21,583 nucleotides of DNA from an uncultured Bacilli bacterium (GTDB taxonomy: Bacteria; Bacillota_I; Bacilli_A; RF39; UBA660). The stretch is from the NCBI GenBank assembly GCA_934130235.1, contig CAKOXU010000014.1:1-21583 (forward strand), given 5' to 3'. Position 1 is the stretch's first letter; every line of letters begins with the position of its first letter. A model generated the notes under the pieces. The model saw only the letters and a list, made by a program, of their open reading frames with translations, ran no database searches and was not told the DNA's origin. This document shows positions 6,136 to 12,217 of this stretch, piece by piece. The translations under genes were made by a program, and so were the position numbers.

Positions 6136-7557
6136 TTATACAACTGTAACAGAGCTTGTTCCACACTTATAAAACATACTGTTAGTATTAGCATTTGCAG
6201 TAGTCCATTTACTACTTACTTTAATTTCAGTTAATTTACTACATTCATAAAACATAGAACTCATATTTGCTACATTTGACGTATTAAAACTACTTAAATT
6301 TAATGTTGTTAAACTATTACATCTAATAAACATAAAACTCATATTTGTTACATTTAATGTATTAAAACTACTTAAATTTAATGTTGCTAAACTATTACAA
6401 TTCTGAAACATACTACTCATATCTGTCACATTTGATGTATTAAAACTACTTAAATTCAATGTTGTTAAACTGCTACATGTACTAAACATAAGTTGCATAT
6501 TTGTTACATTTGATGTGTTAAAACTACTTAAATTCAATGTTGTTAAACTGCTACATGTACTAAACATAAAACTCATATCTGTCACATTTGACGTATTAAA
6601 ACTACTTAAATTTAATGTTGTTAAGCTGCTACAGAAAGAAAACATTGAAGCCATATTTGTTACATTTGATGTATCAAAATTACTTAAATTTAATGTTGTC
6701 AAACTGCTACAATCCTGAAACATACCACTCATATTTGTTACATTTAATGTATCAAAATTACTTAAATCTAAAGATGTTAAGCTACTACAATAAGCAAACA
6801 TAGAATGCATATCTGTCACATTTGATGTATCCAAACTAGTTAAGTTTAAAGTTGTGATACTGCTGAAGGAATAAAACAATTGGCTTGAATCACTATTTGC
6901 TGATATACCATCTTCACTATATACATATATATTTCCTGATCCATCCCAATAAGCTAATATAGATTTATCTCCTTTTTTAGATACATCAACACTTGACAAT
7001 TGCGATAAGGTTTCTTTTGTATATCCACTAGGAAGTAAACCATTTGCTAAAAATGTAATACTAGTTATAACAGAATCAGGAGATGTATTTGTTTTAGATG
7101 AACCATTTGCAAGGGTTTTAATTTTAGAATTAAATTCATGTCCAGCAACTAAATTATTAAAGATTTTATTAATATCCCATTTATTATTTTTATATGTTAA
7201 TGTAGTATCATCAAATGTTAGTGTTGATCCATTCTGTATTTGTCCATCAACTAATTTAATAGTTCCACTCTTTGGACTTGTTTTATCTGTAACTATATCC
7301 AATGTCTTACCATCACATAGAGCTGTTCCATCATTATTTACTGTACAACTTGATGGATTAAAATTAGAATCTGTTGTTATTTTAGATGCTACTCTATTTT
7401 GAAGATTATCTCCATATAATTCTGCACTCCTTACATATGAGCTCTTTTTTGAACTATTTATTATTTGTAGTACTATTGGTACTGCGATTAGAGCTATTAT
7501 GGCTAGTATTACTATTACTGCCAAAAGTTCTATTAATGTAAATCCTTTTTTCTTCAT
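6136..7557 (-). CDS. prepilin-like protein fused to BspA/DUF285 leucine-rich repeats
   Basis: Predicted surface protein of 473 residues. The N-terminus is a textbook type IV prepilin signal: MKKKG, cleavage, then F-T-L-I-E-L-L with Glu at mature position 5 and a hydrophobic helix to about residue 33. Residues ~35-220 form a Ser/Thr/Asn-rich globular part. Residues ~235-450 are eight copies, plus one degenerate copy, of a 26-residue unit with the pattern N-V-T-x-M-x-x-M-F-x-x-C-x-S-L-T-T-L-N-L-S, the DUF285 form of BspA-type leucine-rich repeats, known from surface proteins of gut and oral bacteria and mycoplasmas. Export would need a prepilin peptidase and assembly ATPase, not encoded here. 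AGGAAG precedes the ATG. Adhesion or ligand binding is inference only. Confidence 0.9.
   Translation of the reverse strand: MKKKGFTLIELLAVIVILAIIALIAVPIVLQIINSSKKSSYVRSAELYGDNLQNRVASKITTDSNFNPSSCTVNNDGTALCDGKTLDIVTDKTSPKSGTIKLVDGQIQNGSTLTFDDTTLTYKNNKWDINKIFNNLVAGHEFNSKIKTLANGSSKTNTSPDSVITSITFLANGLLPSGYTKETLSQLSSVDVSKKGDKSILAYWDGSGNIYVYSEDGISANSDSSQLFYSFSSITTLNLTSLDTSNVTDMHSMFAYCSSLTSLDLSNFDTLNVTNMSGMFQDCSSLTTLNLSNFDTSNVTNMASMFSFCSSLTTLNLSSFNTSNVTDMSFMFSTCSSLTTLNLSSFNTSNVTNMQLMFSTCSSLTTLNLSSFNTSNVTDMSSMFQNCNSLATLNLSSFNTLNVTNMSFMFIRCNSLTTLNLSSFNTSNVANMSSMFYECSKLTEIKVSSKWTTANANTNSMFYKCGTSSVTVV
6233..6856 (-). repeat. tandem 78-bp repeats encoding BspA-like LRR units
   Basis: About eight in-frame 78-bp units. 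Two neighbouring units share a perfect 52-base identity (6440-6491 and 6518-6569, offset exactly 78), so copy number has probably changed recently by unequal recombination or slippage. Confidence 0.9.
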
Positions 7558-7580
7558 AATACACTTCCTATTCTACATAA

Positions 7581-7609
7581 ATTATATAATATAAATAAAA
7601 AAAAGACAA
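7581..7609 (-). promoter_or_regulatory. promoter of the pilin-LRR gene
   Basis: On the minus strand TTGTCT (7604-7609), 17 bases and TATAAT (7581-7586). The -35 box is the 3' arm of the mutS terminator. Confidence 0.65.
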
Positions 7610-7624
7610 GGTTTATTTGTCTTT
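7597..7624 (-). terminator. mutS terminator
   Basis: On the minus strand AAAGACAA, a 7-base loop, TTGTCTTT and a run of T. The mutS stop codon is inside the hairpin. Confidence 0.8.
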
Positions 7625-10156
7625 TTCTATTTGTTCTTTTAATTCATATAATTTGTTTAAAGCATCCATAGGCGTTAAATTAAGTATATCTAATTGTTTT
7701 ATTTCTTTTTCTATTTGCGATTCTTTAGAAACAAATTCTAATGGTAATGACTCTTGTATTATTATGTCTCTTTTTTTCTCTTTATTTTCATATACTTTTA
7801 ATATATCACTTGCTCTTTTTATAACACTATTTGGTAGATTAGCTAATTTTGCTACATGTATACCATAACTTTTATCTATAGATCCATCTTTTATTTTATG
7901 TAAAAATGTAACTTTTCCATCTTCCTCATGTGCGGATACATGTACATTTTTTAAATATTTTAAATTATTCTCTAAATCTGTTAATTCATGATAATGTGTA
8001 GAAAACATTGTTTTACATTTTATATTATCATGTATATACTCGATTATTGATTGTGCGAGTGCCATACCATCAAAAGTAGCTGTACCTCTTCCTAATTCAT
8101 CAAATAGTATTAATGAATTTTTAGTAGCATTACTAATAGCATTATTTGCTTCATGCATTTCTACCATAAATGTAGATTCACCTGATACTAAGTCATCAGA
8201 TGCTCCTATACGTGTATATATAGCATCAAATATAGGAAGTGTTGCCTCTTCTGCTGGTACAAAGCAACCTATTTGAGCCATTATAACTGTAATAGCAAGT
8301 TGTCTCATATATGTTGATTTACCTGCCATATTAGGTCCTGTTATAAGTAATATATTTTTATCTTTTGGCATATATATATCATTTTCTACATATTTAGAAT
8401 CTATTACTTTTTCTACTACTGCATGCCTATTTTTCTTTATATCTATTATACTTTCTTCTACTAATTTAGGTCTTATATAATTATTCTCTTCTACTACTGT
8501 AGAAAATGATTGTAATACATCTATTTTACTAATAATAAAAGCAACTTTTTGTAATTTTGATATATACTCTTTTACTTTATCTCTTACAGATACAAATATA
8601 TCATATTCAAGTTGAACAATTTTCTCTTCAGCATTTAATATTAAAGCCTCTTTTTCTTTTAATATAGGTGATATATATCTTTCACAATTTGACAAAGTTT
8701 GTTTTCTTTCATATCCATATTCATCTTTAACTAAATTAGTCATTCCTTTAGAAACTTCTATATAATAACCGAATACTTTATTATATCCTACTTTTAGAGT
8801 ACGTATACCCGTTTTCTCTCTTTCCTCATTTTCGAATTTTGCGATAAAATCTTTACCATTTGCCCTTATACTTTTTAATTCATCAAGTTCACTATTATAG
8901 CCATCTTTAATTAAATATCCTTCTTTTAAACTTATTGGAGGATTTTCATTTATTGAATTATTTAATAAATTATATAAATCACTTAAATCTTCTAAAGTAT
9001 CTTCATATTTTATACTCTTTAAAATATTATTAATATCTGGCAAAACTTGTAAAGAAGATTTTAATTGAAGTAAATCTCTTGCATTAGCATTTCCAAAAGC
9101 TATTCTACCTGATAATCTCTCTAAATCATATACATTATATAATAAATTTCTTAAATCTTCTTTTAGTATAAACTCCTCTAATAGTGTTTCTATGATATCA
9201 TATCTCTTATTTAATTCTTTTATATCAAGAATCGGATTTTCTATATATTCTCTTAAAAGCCTAGATCCCATAGCAGTTCTTGTCTTATCTAGTAACCATA
9301 GTAATGAATACTGTCTTGTTTTTAATCTCAATGTTTCTGTTAATTCTAGATTTCTTTTTGTATGAATATCCATCTTTAAATAACTATTACTTTCTTTTAT
9401 TTCTATTTCTTTTAAATGAGATAAACTAGTCATTTTTGTTTTATTTATATATGTTAATAAATAATTTAAGGTATCTATTATTCTTTGATCTGTTATTTTC
9501 TTGTATATGTACTTATATTCGTCTATTATATCAGTATTATCACTTAATGAAATAGATATTCCATAATTATTTTTTAATAAATGTGTAATGTTTTTATCTA
9601 GTGTTGAATCCACAACTACTTCTTTCAAAGAAAGTGAAACTATTTTATTTACTAATGTATTAGAATTATGATTAATAATAGTTCCATAAATAGAACCAGT
9701 TGTTATATCAGTATATACCAATACATATGCATGATTAAAATCTTTAACTGCGCCTATATAATTAGATTCATTATCTTTTAATGCCTCGCCAGACATAATA
9801 GTACCTTTACTTATAATATCTATTAATCCACGTTCTACTATTCCTTTAGCATTCTTAGGATCCTCCAATTGTTCTACTATTCCTACTTTGTATCCTTTTT
9901 CTACTAATTTATCTATATAAATTGATACCGCATGATGTGGTACACCACACATAGGTACACGTTCATCTAAACCTGCACTTCTTCCAGTAAGAGTTATTTC
10001 AAGTTCACGCGATACAAGTATGGCATCTTCAAAGAAAACTTCATAAAAATCTCCTAATCTATAAAAAATAATACAATCCGGGTTTTCATGTTTTACACTT
10101 ATGTAATGTCTCATCATAGGAGTAATACGATTTAAATCTACATCATCCATCTTCAT
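7613..10156 (-). CDS. mutS: DNA mismatch repair protein MutS
   Basis: ATP-dependent sensor of base mismatches and small loops that recruits MutL. The 847 residues contain the N-terminal mismatch-binding domain with the F-Y-E motif (L-G-D-F-Y-E-V-F), connector, lever and clamp domains, and the ABC-type ATPase: Walker A G-P-N-M-A-G-K-S-T at 607-615, then D-E-L-G-R-G-T and S-T-H-Y-H-E-L. The C-terminus ends in the usual short helical region (M-D-A-L-N-K-L-Y-E-L-K). An upstream TTG codon is open in frame, but the ATG at 10156 is the better start; the ATG at 10150 is also possible with AGGTGA ten bases upstream. mutL, its usual neighbour, is not next to it. Confidence 0.97.
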   Translation of the reverse strand: MKMDDVDLNRITPMMRHYISVKHENPDCIIFYRLGDFYEVFFEDAILVSRELEITLTGRSAGLDERVPMCGVPHHAVSIYIDKLVEKGYKVGIVEQLEDPKNAKGIVERGLIDIISKGTIMSGEALKDNESNYIGAVKDFNHAYVLVYTDITTGSIYGTIINHNSNTLVNKIVSLSLKEVVVDSTLDKNITHLLKNNYGISISLSDNTDIIDEYKYIYKKITDQRIIDTLNYLLTYINKTKMTSLSHLKEIEIKESNSYLKMDIHTKRNLELTETLRLKTRQYSLLWLLDKTRTAMGSRLLREYIENPILDIKELNKRYDIIETLLEEFILKEDLRNLLYNVYDLERLSGRIAFGNANARDLLQLKSSLQVLPDINNILKSIKYEDTLEDLSDLYNLLNNSINENPPISLKEGYLIKDGYNSELDELKSIRANGKDFIAKFENEEREKTGIRTLKVGYNKVFGYYIEVSKGMTNLVKDEYGYERKQTLSNCERYISPILKEKEALILNAEEKIVQLEYDIFVSVRDKVKEYISKLQKVAFIISKIDVLQSFSTVVEENNYIRPKLVEESIIDIKKNRHAVVEKVIDSKYVENDIYMPKDKNILLITGPNMAGKSTYMRQLAITVIMAQIGCFVPAEEATLPIFDAIYTRIGASDDLVSGESTFMVEMHEANNAISNATKNSLILFDELGRGTATFDGMALAQSIIEYIHDNIKCKTMFSTHYHELTDLENNLKYLKNVHVSAHEEDGKVTFLHKIKDGSIDKSYGIHVAKLANLPNSVIKRASDILKVYENKEKKRDIIIQESLPLEFVSKESQIEKEIKQLDILNLTPMDALNKLYELKEQIEKDK

Positions 10157-10172
10157 CAAATCACCTAATACA

Positions 10173-10201
10173 ATTATAACATAACTGATAAAAAAAGATA
10201 A
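10173..10201 (-). promoter_or_regulatory. promoter of mutS
   Basis: Extended -10 TG-T-TATAAT (10173-10180) on the minus strand. The only -35 candidate at 17 bases is the weak TTATCT (10196-10201), inside the preceding terminator. Confidence 0.55.
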
Positions 10202-10217
10202 GAAAAACCTTATCTTT
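10191..10217 (-). terminator. terminator downstream of the VanY remnant
   Basis: On the minus strand a perfect 9-bp stem, AAAGATAAG with CTTATCTTT, around GTTTTT and running into T. It directly follows the pseudogene's stop and is probably its original terminator. Confidence 0.75.
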
Positions 10218-10221
10218 CACA

Positions 10222-10331
10222 CTAATTTATGCCTAAATATTCTTTAAGCATAGTATTGTTTTGCATAATTTTTAAACTACATCTTTACCAACATATCTAA
10301 TATGCCATAGTTCATATTTCTTGTATTGCAT
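10222..10331 (-). pseudogene. frameshifted C-terminal remnant of a VanY-type D-Ala-D-Ala carboxypeptidase (M15)
   Basis: The minus strand encodes Y-K-K-Y-E-L-W-H-I-R-Y-V-G-K-D-V-V and a stop. A shift of frame within the A-run after the Val codons gives L-K-I-M-Q-N-N-T-M-L-K-E-Y-L-G-I-N and a stop at 10222. Joined, the two pieces read like the C-terminus of VanY/M15B carboxypeptidases, which have E-P-W-H-x-R-Y-V-G with a zinc-ligand His, a K-x-I segment and a final L-E-E-Y-L. Only about 36 codons remain. Directly upstream is the terminator of the next gene, so the catalytic domain has been deleted. A good terminator still follows. The match is by eye, but several conserved positions agree in the right order. 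Confidence 0.72.
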
Positions 10332-10341
10332 TAAATATAAA

Positions 10342-10364
10342 AAAAGACAATTATCTTGTCTTTT
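10342..10364 (-). terminator. terminator of the TEEK-repeat protein gene
   Basis: On the minus strand AAAAGACAA, loop GATAA, TTGTCTTTT followed by more T. It overlaps the end of the coding region. Confidence 0.8.
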
Positions 10365-11415
10365 CCTTAACCGTATTATCAACGTAAAGATATCCTTCTG
10401 GTGTAACATTTATATCTAATGTATAATCAGACATAAAATTGATATAATCTTCTTTAGTTAACCAAGTTTGACCGTATAAATCAGTAAAAGTTCCATCTGG
10501 ATTAACAGTTCCTAATGATCCAGTCTCATCTTTTTCTATTGTTTCCTCAGTTTTTTCTTCAGTTTTTTCTTCAGTTTTTTCTTCTGTCTTCTCTTCTGTT
10601 TTTTCCTCTGTTTTCTCTTCTGTGTCAGTTTTAGTATCTGATTCTACAACATCCTTAGTCTCACTTTCAGTATACTTTTTGTCTATTATAACCTCTTCGT
10701 CAAATTTTTCTTCTGTTTCATCTACTACAGTACCAATATCTCTTACATTGTCTTCTGTATAATTATCTGGAACAACATTTCCGTCTGCATCTACATGATA
10801 TCCATCGGCAATTATTCTACCTGTTGGATCTTTATGATATCCATCAGGAATTTCATTTTTAGAACTTCCTGAACCGATTACTTTACCTGTCTCATCCTTT
10901 ACTACATATCCACCATCTTTAACAGTAGGAGTAGTTGTTGTTGTACTTCCAACACTTGATGCTTTATCTCTATCAGATTGTGATGCATATAAAACGCCAT
11001 CTTTACCTCTTACAACATCACTTACATTTACATTACCATTAACAACTCTTAATAAAGATACTTTATCTTCTTCTGTTTCAGTAAAGTCAACGCTATATCC
11101 TAAATCATCAACACTTACTTTATCTTCGTTAATATTAAGTTTTTGCTTTGTAGTATCAACAATTGGTTCTGGTTGGTTAGATGCGATTTCCTTATTCTTT
11201 TTTCTACCAAAATGGGCTGCAGCTATACTTAATCCACCTATCACAACGGCTAAGCCTAAAGCAATACCACCTTTTGCTTTTTTACTTAATTTTTGTTTTC
11301 TTTCTTCTTTTCTCTTTTTATTAACTAAAAGTTTTCCACGACTATTAACTTCCTCTTCTGTACCGTAAGTCGTCATAGACTCATTTTCTAATTCATTTCT
11401 TAACTCTTCGCTCAT
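10351..11415 (-). CDS. membrane-anchored protein with acidic Thr-Glu-Glu-Lys repeat, unknown function
   Basis: I do not recognise this 354-residue protein. It has a charged cytoplasmic head of about 48 residues rich in Lys/Arg/Glu, one membrane segment at about 49-70 (G-G-I-A-L-G-L-A-V-V-I-G-G), and a long outside part by the positive-inside rule. The outside part contains related short blocks of the form D-G-Y-H-x-D-x-x-G (near residues 195-220), then six T-E-E-K units and one T-E-E-T, and ends in a more conserved-looking patch Y-G-Q-T-W-L-T-K-E-D-Y. There are no cysteines or sorting signal. The repeat may be a spacer across the cell wall. AGAGGG precedes the ATG. A strong consensus promoter suggests good expression. 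Confidence 0.8.
   Translation of the reverse strand: MSEELRNELENESMTTYGTEEEVNSRGKLLVNKKRKEERKQKLSKKAKGGIALGLAVVIGGLSIAAAHFGRKKNKEIASNQPEPIVDTTKQKLNINEDKVSVDDLGYSVDFTETEEDKVSLLRVVNGNVNVSDVVRGKDGVLYASQSDRDKASSVGSTTTTTPTVKDGGYVVKDETGKVIGSGSSKNEIPDGYHKDPTGRIIADGYHVDADGNVVPDNYTEDNVRDIGTVVDETEEKFDEEVIIDKKYTESETKDVVESDTKTDTEEKTEEKTEEKTEEKTEEKTEEKTEETIEKDETGSLGTVNPDGTFTDLYGQTWLTKEDYINFMSDYTLDINVTPEGYLYVDNTVKEKTR
10542..10624 (-). repeat. 12-bp tandem repeat encoding T-E-E-K
   Basis: About seven in-frame 12-base units (ACTGAAGAAAAA with third-position variants). The copies nearest 10550-10590 are almost identical, so the unit number can probably vary by slippage without loss of frame. Confidence 0.9.
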
Positions 11416-11458
11416 AAAATCCCTCTTTCTTCACAAACAATTTCAAAATACATGCTAT

Positions 11459-11487
11459 ATAATAACACATAAAGCAAGTATTGTCAA
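11459..11487 (-). promoter_or_regulatory. strong promoter of the TEEK-repeat protein gene
   Basis: On the minus strand a perfect TTGACA (11482-11487), 17 bases and TATTAT (11459-11464) with TG one base upstream. Confidence 0.8.
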
Positions 11488-11490
11488 ATT

Positions 11491-11514
11491 AAAAAACTCA
11501 AAAAATTATGAGTT
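11491..11514 (-). terminator. terminator of the sirA-yneF unit
   Basis: On the minus strand AACTCA, loop, TGAGTT, then T-rich. The stem is short (6 bp). Confidence 0.6.
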
Positions 11515-11516
11515 AT

Positions 11517-11720
11517 TTACATATATTTATTCATAGATTTCATCATTTGATTAACTTGTTTCTGAGATGGAGTTCTACCCATCTGTGTCATCATAGCTTT
11601 AATCATTTGTTCATTAATTGGTGGATTCTTCTTTAAATATTTTTGCATGTATTTTTTTGCTATTAAAAAACCTAATACAGCACCAATTACTAATCCTATT
11701 AATATATATACGATATCCAT
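11517..11720 (-). CDS. yneF: YneF-family (UPF0154) small membrane protein
   Basis: A 67-residue protein with one N-terminal membrane segment (Y-I-L-I-G-L-V-I-G-A-V-L-G-F) and a basic tail. It carries the family signature N-P-P-I-N-E-Q-M-I-K-A-M-M-T-Q-M-G-R-T-P-S-Q-K. Function is not established in the family. An in-frame ATG 16 codons upstream exists, but AAGGTGAT precedes the ATG at 11720, which also gives the standard length. It follows the SirA-like gene; in B. subtilis yneF likewise follows sirA (yneE). Confidence 0.92.
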   Translation of the reverse strand: MDIVYILIGLVIGAVLGFLIAKKYMQKYLKKNPPINEQMIKAMMTQMGRTPSQKQVNQMMKSMNKYM

Positions 11721-11771
11721 ATTATCACCTTCCATATATATTTTACTATATAAAATATAATTATTCAAGCA

Positions 11772-12149
11772 TTATTTAAATTTATCTTTAATCCAAAAAT
11801 ACTCATTATTATTAAAATTACACACAAAAATATTATTATTATAAATATATAGTATACATAATATTTCTTTTAAATACTTGTCATTATTTGCTACACAGCA
11901 ACTTTTTCTTATTTCTATATAATTATATTTATCTAGATAAAATTTATTATTATATTCCTTAAAATTAGTCTTTTTTCTTATATAATATTTAAGTGCCTTT
12001 GTATCAAATAATGTACAAATATTATAATAAAGAGTTATTCCATAATTATAATTATTTGGTTTCATATTCTTTAATTTATATAACAATTCATATAAATATG
12101 ATTCATTATTTTTAAAATAATTATCTTTTATATTAAAGAAATAATACAT
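11772..12149 (-). CDS. sirA: SirA-like protein (sporulation inhibitor of replication)
   Basis: A 125-residue protein very rich in Tyr, Asn and Lys. In B. subtilis SirA binds domain I of DnaA and blocks new replication rounds in cells entering sporulation. Evidence here is a matching pattern rather than strong identity: M-Y-Y-F-F-N-I at the start, L-Y-E-L-L early, a middle Y-Y-I, I-E-I-R in the core, and an end reading F-V-C-N-F-N-N-N-E-Y-F-W-I-K-D, which resembles the F-x-A-F-D-F-N-x-x-x-Y-G-W-L end of SirA. The next gene is yneF, the same order as B. subtilis sirA-yneF, which raises confidence. AGGTGAT precedes the ATG at 12149. The base composition is even more AT-rich than its neighbours. 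Confidence 0.65.
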   Translation of the reverse strand: MYYFFNIKDNYFKNNESYLYELLYKLKNMKPNNYNYGITLYYNICTLFDTKALKYYIRKKTNFKEYNNKFYLDKYNYIEIRKSCCVANNDKYLKEILCILYIYNNNIFVCNFNNNEYFWIKDKFK

Positions 12150-12196
12150 AGAATCACCTATATAAGTATAAATCATATTAATTAAAAAATATGTAG

Positions 12197-12217
12197 AAAA
12201 AAAGGAGATTACTCTCC
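12197..12217 (-). terminator. pheST terminator
   Basis: On the minus strand GGAGA, loop GTAA, TCTCC and seven T. The pheT stop codon is in the loop. Confidence 0.8.

Noticed and set aside
5928..6149. Plus-strand 73-codon frame across the start of pyk
   Set aside because: Antisense to a certain gene and its promoter; Thr/Tyr-rich composition is a shadow of AT-rich sequence.
6515..6803. Plus-strand open frames across the LRR repeats
   Set aside because: They are mirror frames of the 78-bp repeat; no ribosome site or promoter, and the minus frame has clear protein structure.
6233..6856. CRISPR array
   Set aside because: The 78-bp repeats are contiguous, in frame and without unique spacers; they encode LRR units.
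10222..10331. Two independent tiny genes (19 and 14 codons)
   Set aside because: No Shine-Dalgarno sites, and the two pieces join into one M15-like tail, so a decayed gene is simpler.
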